From assembly GCA_963931925.1 (NCBI GenBank), contig OZ007574.1, positions 37,976,938-38,040,937 of the forward strand: DNA of 64,000 nt. The letters run 5' to 3'. The translations under genes and the position numbers were made by a program. A model generated the notes under the pieces. The model saw only the letters and a program-made list of their open reading frames with translations. It was not told the origin of the DNA and ran no database searches. Positions 1 to 11,766 of this stretch are shown here, piece by piece. Origin of the DNA: Onchidella celtica (taxonomy: Eukaryota > Mollusca > Gastropoda > Systellommatophora > Onchidiidae). Position 1 is the first letter of the stretch. Each line of letters begins with the position of its first letter.

Positions 1-1254
1 TCGCGGCCCTACACTCGCGTGAAAAGTGACCCACGCGTCCGCAAGTCCAACACTCCGCTCCCTGTGCTGTACTAGGCCTGGGTCCCCGTGACCCGTCGCG
101 ACCGGAACTAAAGTCCCTATGCCGTCGGTCATCGGCAAAGGTCACAACTCGCCCCCGGCCATTACCGCGACCTAGCCCTCCTGCTCGGTCAAACTTACCG
201 GATCCATATGCCGGTGATTGGTGATATCCCCTACGCTGCCCCTGGGCTTGCCCGCTATAGGCACCACGCTGACGCGACCTGTCCCTAAGTCCTGCCGGCG
301 ACCCCTCGACAACGGCGACGTACCCAGCATCTTGGACGTACGCCCTGGCGACTGGTTTGGACGGATGTGCCGTACGGTATGCTTCCGCCAACTTAGACGC
401 CTCCTGTACCGTCGCGGGTTCGTTCTCTTTCAGGAAAGCCACCAGATCTTTGTGGCACGACGCGTACAGCTGGTCACGGATCATTAAGTCTTTCAGTTTA
501 GCAAAATCCGCGCCCACATGCGCCAAGTCTACCCAGTTCGCGAAATACTCAGTTAGTCTCGCGACGAAGGCAGCAAAGTCCTCCCTGGTATCTGCACGTG
601 CCCGCCTAAACTGCTCCCGGAAGTATTCCTCGGTACGCGCAAATCGGCGAAGCAGCAAAGCCTTCAGCTTATCGTAATCTTGCACGTCTTCGCGCTGTAG
701 CTCTTTAAAGTATGTTAACGCTCGCCCCTGCAATAGCGACGCCAGGTACGTGGCCCATAATTCCTTATTTTCCCCCCATTGCAATTGTGCGTTCAGTTCG
801 AACCTGTAAAGGAAGGCGTCTATGTCGTCCTTCCGGTCGTCGAACGTAGGGAGCTTAATCCTAACGCCACCTTTATTATGTACCTGCCGCTCAACTGTTT
901 CTGTTGGCGCACTCTTTTTGATTTCCAACTCGGCGATTCTTATTCGCGCCTCTCTCTCCTGTTGCTTATCCCTAGCCTCTATCTCCCGCTCTTGGGCTTC
1001 TATCTCCTTTAACTTCAACTCCCTCTCCTGCTCCCGTTCCTTAGCCTCTCTTTCCTGTTGCTTAAACTCCCTTTCCTGTTCCTTATCCTTAGCCTCTCTC
1101 TCCTGCTCCTGAGCCTTAGCCTCTTTTTCTCGCTCTCTATCCTTAGCACGCTCATCGCGCAAATCCGCCTGCTGTTCTTTAATCCAGCCGCGTAGCTCTT
1201 CTCCCTCCAGGCCAAGTTCCTTACCCAACTTCATTAGTTGTTGGAGTTCCGCCA
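1..1254 (-). CDS. Gag-like polyprotein of LTR retrotransposon (partial)
   Basis: The frame starts at an ATG at 1254 and stays open to the left edge (about 418 codons). The N-terminal ~110 residues (about 890-1220) are a Glu/Lys/Arg/Gln-rich coiled coil. A capsid-like block follows (about 480-870), beginning KLPTFDDRKDDIDAFLYRFE and containing LLQGRALTYFKEL and LLLRRFARTEEYFREQF, the pattern of retrotransposon gag/SCAN-type capsids. Next comes a basic Gly/Arg-rich linker and a CCHC zinc knuckle, CWTCGRVGHFSREC (11-52), which would bind the element's RNA. Gag proteins of this kind package the element RNA into particles. The plus-strand open frames here are shadows of this one. Confidence 0.8.
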
Positions 1255-1299
1255 TTTCACAGATTTATGGTTATGGTATCTATTATAAGACGACCAACC

Positions 1300-3338
1300 T
1301 GTCGGTATGATCACTAACGATACGACCAGAGACCTGAGATCACAACAGATATAACAATACCCAGTTGTCTCAAATACAATTCAGAAATTTACCTTTACAG
1401 CACAACTAATTCTATATCTATAAAATGTATAGCACTATTAATTATAAAAGAAAATAGAAACGACAAGAATGAAGAAATACAGTAGAAGGACCACAAGTAC
1501 GTCAAGGACAACGAACCAGACTAGGACAAAGCTTCTACAAAAAAAAAACTATAATGGAAAAAAAAATGCAACCTACTACGCCGATTACACAACACGGTAC
1601 GAACAAGAACAGAGTCTGAAAAAAAAGAACGTATCTATAGATAGGTAGAAAGAGGGACAAGAGAATACGTCTTCCTGCGGAACAGAGAAGATATCGACGC
1701 TACAATCTAAACAAAAATACAGGTCCCTACAGAACTGTTCGCTGTGATGAACGAAGTTCCAAATTTAGCCCACCTCCCGAAGAGGACAAACCAAGTTCAC
1801 CACAGCAAACCCGGCCACCGCCCGTATAATCAATTACGACAAAAACAGCAAAAACAGGGAAACAGACAGATGAAAAGACAGCCCTCAATCCAGGGTACAA
1901 AATTTCAGTTTCACTTAACTTTCAGCCTTATGAGTTTAAGTCCTCGACCTAATCGGAGCTCTGGCTACTTGTCTCCTCAGGCTGCACGCACACACCCTGT
2001 CTCTCTGAAAGTTTAAGTACACATTAGTACATATTCATCAAAATACATGCATCAATACATATTATTATTCATAAACATACATAAATCATATCATGATGAA
2101 ATTTCCATTCATCCCACGAACAAGGACAACAGCACGAATTCCTAGCACAACAGAAAAACAACTAGATATAACGAATACACAATGTCAAAATGACCACAGG
2201 TAAACAGGACGAGCCCCCAGTGTCACAAATCCCAGACTGGGAGATGTAATAGTTTATGACAGGACGACAATCACGAACAAACAAGTTTAACACTTAACAA
2301 AACAATCCATCAGACTCACACATTTATTAAACATAATTATACAGATAATAGCGCAATTACATACATTATATTATCGAAATCAACTTGCCGTACAACGGCC
2401 TTATTCTCACACACACTCTCCCTCGGATCCACAATCCGGTAGTTACTCCTAAAGGCACTTCGGCCTCAGCCTCTCCCCTCAGGGTCTTAATAGCACATTA
2501 ATAATTTACTGGCACCGCAGTCTCTCAATATCACCTTCCTATTGTCATACAACTTATCAGTTCACTTGCCCATCATCATGGCAATAATATAGTATCTCAT
2601 TCACTCTCATATCTACGTCCCTGTCCGTGGCCTGACTGCCACGACTTTATGTGCTTCTCCTGTCCTGCACTGACAGCCTCACTTCTGGCCTATGTGTGGC
2701 CTCCGGCCCTATGCTGGCCTATCCCCTGTGCTCATCGAGGTGGCTCTGCGGCCCGTCCTCGACACCTACAAGAATAACATTACATTGGTATAATACCCTA
2801 CCATTTCTATTCACTCCACCTCTCCTTACAACCCATGAAGCGTACACACACTAGTTCACCTTTCACTCACCACACCTCTTACGGTAACACACCTCCATCG
2901 GAGTACACACTACTCACTCGCGCTACAAATCCATGAACTCACTTCCATCTATCGCTCATGGCGCACATTGCTATATCCAATATCAAGGACTTCCACATTC
3001 CTCACATATACTTATTTACATCATGGTAATAGACGAATATAATATAATACATCAATCATAATAATCAATCAACGTTCTACATACCAGTCATTACTGGAAA
3101 GACTCTCTCACTAGTCTTCTCGACTGCTCCCTTTATGTCCGCCCGATGGGCTCTTATTCACAGGTCCGCTCCGTAGGACCTTCTAACTTGCAGTGATAGT
3201 TATACAGCGCTTTCGCCTCCTTCAGACCCCCCCACTACTCACAACAGCACGCTTAACTTGCTTGCCTACCGTGAGCCCTTCTTACTCTACACCCGCTCTG
3301 TAGCAATCCCCTTAATTGCACTCACTCCACTCGTGACA
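1300..3338 (-). repeat. Proposed 5' LTR
   Basis: On the minus strand the segment begins TGTCACGAG and ends ATACCGACA, giving TG...CA-type ends with a short TGTC/GACA inverted match. A TTGGTCGTC stretch lies two bases inside and could be the primer-binding site. The gag ATG follows about 45 bases later. The ~2.04 kb length is long for an LTR. The second LTR is not in the window, so the boundaries are inferred. No supported gene lies inside. Confidence 0.4.
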
Positions 3339-4394
3339 GTGTGAGGCGAAGCAAAGGATTTGAAAGTCATTAGCATAATGTAGTCATTAAAAGCTAAAGG
3401 ATCAATTGGCTACTATAATTGACAATATTAGAAACAAGAAGGATACGCGTAGAATACTTTGTTAAATTTGTTAAATTAATATAAAATCATTAAACTCTTC
3501 CTTATAACTACATCTACACATACCTCGAGAACCTCTACACGAGATCCCTATTACTATTTATCACTGCCATTCATCGTTTCTCCCAAATAACTACAGTAAA
3601 ACAGCAATGTGGTACGGGTTATCTCCTCTGCTGCCTTTGACACTGTTTCGTTCATAGATATTGACTGTAAGTTCAAGTATATCATATTACAAAGGAAGTA
3701 AGGCCTCCAATGATATCATGAAAGGCTTTTCAATCACCGAGCCTTAAATTCTGCAACATATCATTATTCATCGCAGGACGTAAAGGTGAACGTGGGAATA
3801 TCTTAAAAGGTCTTGGAGTTTGCTATACTTTTTGATATTTTCGGTGATTTTGGGCTCAAGTGAGTTGAACAGAAAAAAAATGTTCCGACATTTTCAGCCT
3901 GAAAGAACAAACAAACGCTTTTTCTTGGACTAGAATTAACAGGTATGACACAAAATTTCGTTCTGCGCCTCAATTTACGCACTGGTGCCCGAAACCCAAT
4001 TTTAAAAGTCACATTCTGTGCATTCAGCTGGTTTATTTTAAACAACAACAACAGCAACAACAGCAACAACGACAAAACACCTGGGGTTGCAGCAAGACTT
4101 GGCACTAAAGTCAAATATTACCTCTGCCCCCCCCCCTCATCCTCCCCTCCCCCCTTCATCCCAACACCTATACACTCACACATTTTAAGATAGTTCAAGT
4201 ATTCTTTCCTGTTGTGAGCCTTACTTAACTTATATCGAAGTCTCATGTTCGCCTGAGTTGTACGTTTCATTTTGCTAACCAGTATGAGTTGTGGAAGAGT
4301 ATTGAAGGCTTTGGCCATTACAACGTGTGAAATTTGGATCGAATAACATTACATCAAAATTTGACTCCGTAGTGCTGCAAGGGCTGTTAAGGCT
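3339..4394. other. Gene-free AT-rich spacer
   Basis: No coding, RNA or transposon signature recognised. It contains a short (AAC/AGC)n run near 4040-4075 and an oligo-C tract near 4128-4160. Confidence 0.5.
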
Positions 4395-5195
4395 GTTAGC
4401 ACAGTGAGTCAAGTCTGTTTTTGCGTCGGTTTATACTCAGACTTCAATATCCATTCCATCAACTATTTTGTATTTGTATTTTGAATTTTGTATTTTGTAT
4501 ACTTCTTTAATCCCATTTTGGGAAATTTGCCTTAGTTTCATTGCAAACACGGCGTCGCCACAGTGCAGCACCGGTCGGCGGTTTTTTTAGGGGGGGGGGG
4601 GCTGGCGAGGGGAGAGTGGTAGGGATATGTTTTTTATTTACCTTTGCCCGGGCAGTGGCCTGTTCAGCCTGCTCTTCTCGATTTCCAACTGCCAAGGTAT
4701 CTTTAACGTGCGCAGCGTGCACACGGGTCCTCCGAAATTTTCGTCCTTATCCGAGAAGACTAGGTGCTGGACCCTACCTACCACAGGATCAGGGACAGGA
4801 AAATATGAGAAAAATCCCAAAATTCCAACATGCCTGCACCGATTGAGATTTGAACCAGGTACCTTCGGCATGAGAGGTGAGCTAACACCTTGCCTCTAGA
4901 CCACCGTGTCCCCTAATGAGGCAGGCTTGTGTTAAGTCTCCCTAGTAGCACACTGTCACGTCTATTCTGCATCGATTTTGACTTCGGCTTAACTTCCTTT
5001 CAATCAGCTAGTGACACAGATTTGTTTCCAGTCTCCCTAATAGCGCACTATCACGTCTGCCTTACGTCAATTTTGAATCACGTTTGACTTCCTATTAATC
5101 AACTGGAGAAAGAGTCTTGTTTCAGTTTCACTCGTGGGCGAGGTCCGATTAACTCCATGTTCCACAAAAACGCAGACAAAGTAGACCTTCCCAGT
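4395..5195. mobile_element. F-family inverted-repeat MITE, rearranged, with nested SINE
   Basis: The left end carries AAGTCTGTTTTTGCGTCGG and the right end CACAAAAACGCAGACAAAGTAGACC, the terminal motif pair of a family also seen at 7180, 20541, 21285 and 30632. The inner block (a CGTCTG..TCGATTTTGACT..AACTTCCT..TCAACT type sequence) is present about three times (4405-4462, 4960-5050, 5054-5110), so this copy has an internal tandem amplification. A SINE interrupts it at 4465-4915. No coding capacity. Confidence 0.55.
4465..4915 (-). mobile_element. tRNA-derived SINE, copy 1 (long)
   Basis: Read on the minus strand, the head (4840-4914) resembles a tRNA: a box-A-like stretch, then box-B-like GGTTCAAATCT. 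A central block (about 4630-4800) is shared nearly base for base with 6353-6655, including GTGCGCAGCGTGCACACGGG and TTTCGTCCTTATCCGAGAAG (plus strand). The 3' part ends in CCCAAAATGGGATTAAAGAAG followed by TATTTTG-type repeats. A tRNA head plus conserved centre plus LINE-like tail is standard SINE structure. The centre may be the metazoan MetaSINE domain, but that assignment is from memory. It sits inside an F-family element, so it is the younger of the two. Confidence 0.75.
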
Positions 5196-5546
5196 TCGCC
5201 AAGGGCCTAACTCGCATGGATGAGAGCCTGGTCAAAATATTGTAGAGATAGCATACTTTGTATGCAATATTATGAGTGTGTAATCAGGCATCTTCTAAAT
5301 GGAATACGACGAATCAGATCTCCATTGTTTTGACAGCTCTGGCATGCTCTGGACTGACGCATTTCAGCATAGATCGATAACTCAACAGCTCTGATTAAGA
5401 GAATGTTTTCAAAACGGCACAGTTGTTGTGTTGATGTTAATAATGTATAGCAGTGGAATCCAAGGACTGGGAAGTGGAGTGGGGGGGGGGGGGGACAAGT
5501 GAGTGCATGAACTTGTGAGTAGGTATGTGAGCATGTGATTGAGAAT

Positions 5547-5743
5547 GAGAGAGAGTGAGAGAGACAGAAAGAGATAGCGAGAGAGAAAGGAAGAGAGAAA
5601 GAGAGAGAGAAAGAGAGACAGAGAGAAAGAGAGGGAAAAGAGAAAGCGAGAGGAAGAAAGAAAGCGAGAGGGAGACAGAGAGAGAAAAGAGAAAGATATT
5701 GAGAGAAAAAGAGAGAGAGAAAGAGATGGCGAAAGAGAAAGAA

Positions 5744-5790
<47 letters not shown>

Positions 5791-5824
5791 AACAAATGAG
5801 AAAAGAAGGAAGAAAGAGAGAGGT

Positions 5825-5884
<60 letters not shown>

Positions 5885-5892
5885 AGAGAGCT
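5547..5892. repeat. (GA)n microsatellite, imperfect
   Basis: About 345 bases of GA with AAAG, GACA and AGGA interruptions. A 13-base G run sits at about 5480. The Arg/Glu and Ser/Leu open frames on either strand are artefacts of the repeat. Confidence 0.95.
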
Positions 5893-6352
5893 GTTGAAAA
5901 AAGCCTCATTTATAGTTAACGAAGTCTAATGACGCTGTTACCGGTGGTCCGGACGTGGGCTTCATTATCGTCAACAATTCTCCTCTTATATACTGCAACA
6001 GTGTTAGCTAAACTCTCATACCACAAGCAACTGCTTCCACAGAACTTCTCCATCATGTTCTTTTCAGGTAAGCAGATCTATGCACTATGTGCTTGTTACT
6101 AGGTGCTTGTCAAATTTCACCTGATCGCCGACCTTGTACTAAACCCCGAATGCTGATAACCGCTCTGCTCGACTCATTAGGCTAGTAGGATTGTACACAC
6201 GTATTGTTTTCGCCGTTCAATCAAAGAGCCTTAGCATGACACCTAACGTCCTCATCAGGAATTACTCGCTCAATAGCTAACAGGCGTATAAATCTGTGTT
6301 CAGCTCTTTATTTTAGGATGTTTGCTGTCCGTGGCATTTACACCCCACTTTT
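5893..6352. other. Gene-free spacer
   Basis: Unique-looking sequence; nothing recognised. Confidence 0.4.
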
Positions 6353-6655
6353 TCTTGTTGTAGTAGGGATTACTTTTCTAGACTTTTGCCCGGACAGCGG
6401 CCTGTTCGGCCTGCTCGTCACGATTTCCAACTGCCAAGGTATCTTTAATGTGCGCAACGTGCACACGGGCCCTCCGAATTTTTCGTCCTTATCAGAGAAG
6501 ACTAGGTACTCGATCCTACCTACCATAGGATAAGGGACAGGAAAATACCGAGAAAAATTCCAAAATTCCAACATTTCTGCACCGACCGGGATTCGAACCG
6601 GGTACCTTCGGCATGAGAGGCGGGCACCTCGCCTCTAGGTCACCGTGTCTACCGG
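6353..6655 (-). mobile_element. tRNA-derived SINE, copy 2
   Basis: Same family as 4465-4915. The minus-strand head (6580-6649) holds a clear box B, GGTTCGAATCC, and box-A-like GTGACCTAGAGGCGAGG. The central domain matches copy 1 with few differences. The LINE-like 3' tail present in copy 1 is missing here. It is not a functional tRNA gene because the cloverleaf arms do not close cleanly. An isolated piece resembling the SINE tail lies near 6830-6870. Confidence 0.75.
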
Positions 6656-7179
6656 GAGTGTAAGTCTAGCGGCGTACTGAGTCAAGTGTGTTGAGGTCTT
6701 GGTTTATGGAGGATTTCTGCCTCTTGGCATTTGTACTGGTCTTTTTCTTGTTTTTCTTGTTCTTGGTTTTGTTGTATCTGCAGTTTTAGTATTGGTCATA
6801 GATGTAGTGTTAAGTGTAGTACATCAGTCATTCTATGGTATTGGTATTCTTCTTTGATCTCATTTTGAGGGGTGTGTGGGTGGGTGGTGGTGGTGGTGGG
6901 GGTGGGGAGGGGGGTGGTCGAGATTCGTTTTTAAAAAATAAATTAATAAACGGCTCTAAATAGTTTCAATCAGCCCAAAAATATGAACAAACCACAGTAA
7001 ACAGATATGCACTCTATCTTTGGTGAAGGCGGTCTCTTTCACTTCTTGTTTACCGCAGCGTCCTAGTTTGGCGATTTGTCTGAAGTGGGATCTCTCTAAA
7101 TACATACTCTCTGCTGAAACTAAATAAGTCTTCCTTACTAGTACGGGTGCGTCCAAACTATACTCACTGGTCCGCCAGT
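6656..7179. other. Gene-free spacer with G/T-rich tract
   Basis: Contains a (GGT)n/G-rich tract at 6868-6915 and a weak SINE-tail fragment near 6830-6870. Nothing else recognised. Confidence 0.4.
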
Positions 7180-7345
7180 CTTAAGGCTGGAAGTACACTG
7201 AGTTACGTCTACTTTAAATCGGTTTTGTCTCGGACTTGAATTTCCCTTGAATAAACTAGCGGGACAACCAGGTCCATCTCATTAGTGCGTTATTTTCTGT
7301 TTGACTATATACGCAACAAAACTGAGGGAGAACAGACTTTTCTCC
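7180..7345. mobile_element. F-family MITE copy 2
   Basis: Shares the order ACGTCT...TCGGTTTTG..GACTTGAA...CTTGAATAAACTAG...CATTAGTG...CAACAAAACTGAGG..AACAGACTT with the copies at 20541 and 21285. The end motifs are inverted relative to each other. Diverged; no coding capacity. Confidence 0.5.
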
Positions 7346-7582
7346 GTGCTCCCTGGATCTAATGAAGGGTTCTATGCACCAAAAAACAATCTTTAAAATC
7401 AACCACATCTCATTTTAGTCCGATCTTCAGCGTCATAAATTTAGAGTAGACGCTTTCGAGACCGTCACTGACCTACTTTTTCTGTCTCTGATACTTTTAC
7501 AATGTTGTAGGTCCCAGCAAGACACGAGAATCCTGGCTGTTTGTCAACACTGAATTATTTATGAACAGTAGCCTACGCGCAA

Positions 7583-7785
7583 GGGGGTATCACATTAAGC
7601 CTGGAGCGTCATAGCCAGTCGCTGCCAGCAAAATATACACCCAAGAAATAATGGCAGAAGCTGTCTGTGTCTGACCGGGCTTAGTAGGATAGGGTCTCCC
7701 CGGGTTTACTAAGAAAATGTAGAGAAATTATGGTGTGCACTTCTTGTCTGCCTGTGCCGTTCCGGGCTTGGTATGATACAGCCCC
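7583..7785 (-). mobile_element. R-family palindromic MITE copy 1
   Basis: Reverse complement of the repeats at 19180-19380 and 40500-40672, sharing CAGACAAGAAGTGCACACCAT, AAATCCGGGAAG and GTGCACNTTTTGCTGGCAGC. Two internal copies of GTGTCTGACCGGGCTTAGTATGA face each other, so the element folds on itself. No coding capacity. Confidence 0.6.
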
Positions 7786-10302
7786 CCCCCACCCCTCCCT
7801 TTAATCAGTGTTCAGATGGATGATACTATGAATGTTCAAATTGATTTTGATTTCATTACGTCACCGAAAATTGTGATGCATCCCTGCCTACAAGTACACG
7901 ACGGCTGAGCTGAATAATTATGTCTATGTCCACTTGCAAAGATTTGCGCTTTTTTTTTGGCACGTCTGTTGAACTTGCCCACCAGCAAAGATGGGCTATA
8001 ATCCAGCCTTTCTGTCTATCTGTCTGTCTGTCTGTGTGTCTCTAATAATCTACAGTCTTGCTTCAGATCTCATGAGCATCAGGGCTCTGTACAGTGGTTT
8101 CTCGGCAGGCAAATTGCGCCAAACTGAAAGTGTGTCAAATGCAGTCTTCCATCAGCTGAGCTGATCAAGGAGAGCAAAAAAAGTATTTTACCGCCATGAC
8201 AACACTATTAAAGATGACCTGAAATTTGAATAAACATAATAGGTGGATACAAAAGAGATTGGATTAGATTAGTTGACACTTAAGAAAAGTACTTTTATGT
8301 GTAATTTTTGAAATTGTTGTTACACAGCATGTACAGGGGACCATTTCGGCGTACACCTTCAGACATCGATACAGGTGCACGGTGCCTTAGCTTGGTGCAA
8401 ACTGAATAATTTAGAGTTACGTTATATTTTTTTCTAAAAGTACATAGCGTTCTCAAGTTACCAATGACGTTTGTTCTGCTATCGGTGAAGATGTACTGAG
8501 CCTAAGAAAGACACTTGGTTTTATCTTATATGTTTGACTAACAAAATAAATGTTTGGAACCTGCGCATGCTGTTGTAACTGAAATTAGTAAAGATTATCA
8601 TTGGGGTTGCTGCATAACGTAAAACAAAACTGCTTAAAATTGCACGACAATAAAAAATTACTACTCCCGTCACTTCCTTCTTTTTCAATGAGATTTGTAC
8701 GGTTGTTGCAGTAGATCTTTGCAGTTAGCGCAGTCGATCTTTCCAGTGCAACATTTATGACGTCAAGTGGAAGAAACCAATAACCACAGCATAGATCACC
8801 CTTAAGCCTTGTTCACATGGACGTATACAGGAAATTCTACCACTCTGTATTTTCTCTTGCCGTCTCTCCACCCTTCCCCTCCCCCGTCCAAAAAACTAAA
8901 CAATCAAATATGGCACACTGGGTTGAAAATCTGTACCTCACGGTAGTACCCCTGTAATGCGTCATACCGATGCCATTATCCTGACATCATCGATTTTGCA
9001 CGTCATTATTTTTCAAGGTATCCATTTCACTGGGTAGCCAATTGCTCGTGGCACATGTCGCCGTATGTGAAGGTAATGTTAAATACTCTTTGTCCGTGAC
9101 TTTTAGCGTCAGACTGAGAAGTGTGATCTCTGATTCATTTACATTGTTGCTGTTAAATTTGACGACTGGCTTAGCACAGTGAGTATTCCTTGCTTTTCTA
9201 TGTTTTGGGCGTCTTTTGTGGTGTAATACAGGATGTACTCTCAGGCCTGGCGTATACATACGTCTCGTTTACGTGTTGCAGTCGTGTCTTACATTCATAT
9301 TCCCGTTAACTCCGCAATGAGCCTGTGTCCTGCATTTGTGCACGTCTACATTCACTAGCCTAGATTTTAAAAATATGCGACGCGACGACCTCGCGACAGC
9401 AACACAACAAAGTCGCATGTGTGCGCCTAGGCTTATAGGTGAAAACTTTGCTTTTCAGGGGATTGTAGGCTGAGAGAGATTTTGGTTCGTCTCCAAGAAT
9501 AAAATTTCCATTGAGATGGTAATACGTTTTATTGTGTTCAAGAAATGGGAAACAAAATCATAACTATCAGAATACCGGTAAAGCAGTACAATGGACATTT
9601 CGAAACACATTCTGCACATGGAAATCTCTTGTTTTTTTGGGATATTTTGTCTTTTTTGGTACCCAAAAGTGTTTTTCATTGAAAAAGGCACAAACATACT
9701 TCCAGTGTGCCACATTTACTGCCTCCCACATCATTTTTTTCAGTTTTCATATGGCATTCCCAAAATAACGAGCGGGTGGTTGGTGAACGCTTCTGATAGG
9801 GTCTCCTTCTGTCCTGTCATTCCGCTGTACTCTCTCTATCGTTTTACAGTTGTGGTGTCGATGTGCCATCTCCAAATTCTAACTCAAACTTAACTAACGT
9901 GCTTGTATACGTGCTATCCGAACAATCGAACTCACAAGACCTCAAGCTTTGGCTATGAGGTGCTCCAAACGTTTGTGTAGCCTTGTTTCAACTGACTAAT
10001 TCATATAAGCCGTTCTGAGCGGCTCAAGACAAATTTTGATCGGCTGAAATAATAAAGTTCACAGAGTCTATTTCTGTGTTTTATTTCCATGTAATCTGTT
10101 TTGTGTGTTTTGTGCTTTCTTAAGGCCTTGCTGCGTGATAAAGCTTTTACTTGTAGAGTGAAAATCATGAGGGATTTGGTTAAATACCACAAAAACTGGC
10201 TGGAAGTGAATCAGTTAATGTATGTTGGTTTTGTTCGTTATTGATCAATTTCTCTGTGTTATCAGGAGACTTAAGACAGGCACTGTAACAGTTGATACAT
10301 GG
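7786..10302. other. Gene-free region
   Basis: No convincing coding exon, RNA or transposon seen. Short CTGT repeats at 8008-8035. Open frames on either strand (for example 8987-9259 and 9455-9715) show no domain or splice logic. Confidence 0.4.
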
Positions 10303-10545
10303 CGATCTTAATTCATGTTTGTTCTATCCCCATTTTCTGGAAAACTGGAGATCTTTTAGTATGTAGAAGAGGCACTTTATTATGCACTTTGACACTTGGT
10401 TAAAATGTGCTGTGACACTTATGAAGCTGTTTCACAGTTCTGATTTATTCAAACTCCTTATCATTATACTAAATCCGCAAATGTTTAACGTGGAATTTCT
10501 CAGTTGTGCAAAAATTTGAGTTGGAACAAACAAGAACTAAAGTCG
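10303..10545. mobile_element. Q-family palindromic MITE copy 1
   Basis: Begins CGATCTTAATTCATGTTTGTTC and ends GTTGGAACAAACAAGAACTAAAGTCG, inverted versions of each other. Shares its interior (GGAGATCTTTTAGTATGTAGAAGAG, TTTGACACTTG, GCTGTTTCACAG) with 36135-36383. Four copies of this ~245-bp family are in the window. Confidence 0.7.
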
Positions 10546-11009
10546 TATAATGTAATGTAATGTAATGTGTATAGTAACAATGAAGATACTGTCCTCGGAT
10601 GATAGGACAAAACAACCACGATAACAGCCAACGAACAAAACTTTACATCTGCTCTATCAGTTGCGACCTGCTTCAGTATCAAATCACCTTTAGTTTCACT
10701 AAGAAAAGGGGGAAAGAAAAGCCCTGGATGGAAGTTTCTAGCACCTTGAGAAATGAATGAAATTTGGATGAACCAAATGAAACAAGATTCTCAGGTTCAC
10801 ATTTTACATGAAAATTACACTGAGAAATATTCTTGGTTTGACTATTAATAATTCAGCATTAACATTTTTCCACATTTCCCCAAAGCTGCTTTATAACTAT
10901 AGATCACTGACCACCGTCTTTCAAAGAGGACAATGTTTAGAGCTCTTGTTCTGTGAAAGAAAGCAGCTGGAAGTGAGCCAGTTAAGAATTACATTTCGTC
11001 GGTGGTGAA

Positions 11010-11199
11010 CAGTACCGGTGCAATGTCAAAAACGGGCAAAAAGAAAAAGTTGTATGTTGCAAAGTCCCGCGTGAAAAATACGCGGGACTTTGCAACATAC
11101 AACTTTTTCTTTTTGCCCGTTTTTGACATTGCTTATAGTCCTGCTGCGACCCCACGGTTTTTCTGTCGTTTTTATAATATTTCATCAGTACCGGTGCAA
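11010..11199. repeat. Perfect 52-bp hairpin inside a 14-bp direct repeat
   Basis: Arms 11021-11072 and 11080-11131 are perfect reverse complements (52 of 52) around a 7-base loop GAAAAAT. CAGTACCGGTGCAA occurs at 11010-11023 and again at 11186-11199, bracketing the hairpin and about 55 further bases. It matches none of the other MITE families in the window. It could be a young foldback element with a duplicated target, or a hairpin RNA source. Confidence 0.9.
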
Positions 11200-11247
11200 G
11201 CAGAATAGGCCTAATTTTACAGGAAAGGGGCCATACATAAAGTACCC

Positions 11248-11450
11248 ACCCAGCATCCTACGTCGATCCGACGTAGATTTGTATATGATTTCCATAGGAT
11301 TGGTAGGATTACCGTAAGGATGGGTTCCCTACATCAAAACGACGTCCTCGCAATGACATAATAGCGGATTCAGGTAGGGACAATGTCATTCCTATGTGCA
11401 AACTGTTAAGTCAATCCCATGCGTCGCAGTTCCTTACGGTTGGTAATACA
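11248..11450 (+). mobile_element. M-family palindromic MITE copy 1
   Basis: Starts ACCCAGCATCCTACGTCGATCCGACGTAGATTT, continues with a TTGGTAGGATTACCGTAAGG block and GTCATTCCTATGTGCAAAC, and ends with a reverse-complement-like CGTCGCAGTTCCTTACGGTTGG. Same family as nine other copies in this window. Non-coding. Confidence 0.75.
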
Positions 11451-11570
11451 GATATGTACGTTGGGAAGGGGAGGGTTGCCCTAACGTATGAAATGCGTAT
11501 AATATGGTATGGTGTGTGTGTGGGGGAGGCGGGGGGAGGAGGGGGAATCTGGGGAGTGTACCAGACCTAC

Positions 11571-11766
11571 ATCAGCCAGCAACCTTATGGAAATCCGAGG
11601 CGTAGGACTGGCTTCGTTTTGACATGGGGGAATGACATTGTTCCTACGTGGATCCGCTGCTTACGATCAGTGTAATGTAGGGAATCCGCCATTACGCTAA
11701 TCCTACCGACCGTACAGAAATCTTATGTAAATCTATGTCGGATCGACATAGGGGTGTTGGCTGAGT
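11571..11766 (-). mobile_element. M-family MITE copy 2
   Basis: Opposite orientation to copy 1, 120 bases downstream. Starts CAGCCAGCAACCTTATGG and ends GATCGACATAGGGGTGTTGGCTGAG, with GTTCCTACGTGGATCCGCTG inside. Confidence 0.75.

Larger units (their letters stand above)
1..3338 (-). mobile_element. LTR retrotransposon, 5' part (cut by window edge)
   Basis: The minus strand reads, in element order, a proposed 5' LTR (1300-3338), a short leader (1255-1299) and a gag reading frame that runs off the left edge. The gag type (acidic coiled coil, capsid-like block, CCHC knuckle) fits Ty3/Gypsy-like elements, but no protease, reverse transcriptase or integrase lies in the window, so the family is inferred. 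No break is seen in the visible coding part, so this portion looks whole and probably fairly young. The second LTR and most of the body lie outside the window. Confidence 0.75.

Noticed and set aside
218-1112. Plus-strand open frames at the left edge
   Set aside because: Antisense shadows of the gag frame on the minus strand.
1744-2854. Small open frames inside the proposed LTR
   Set aside because: No domains; expected by chance in a 2-kb stretch.
5409-5929. Long Arg/Glu-rich and Ser/Leu-rich open frames over GA/CT tracts (also at 12432, 16436, 17742, 32834-33611)
   Set aside because: Produced mechanically by dinucleotide repeats; no non-repeat protein sequence continues in frame.
6580-6650. 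tRNA gene on the minus strand
   Set aside because: Boxes A and B are present, but it is the head of a SINE shared with 4840-4914 and the acceptor stem does not close.
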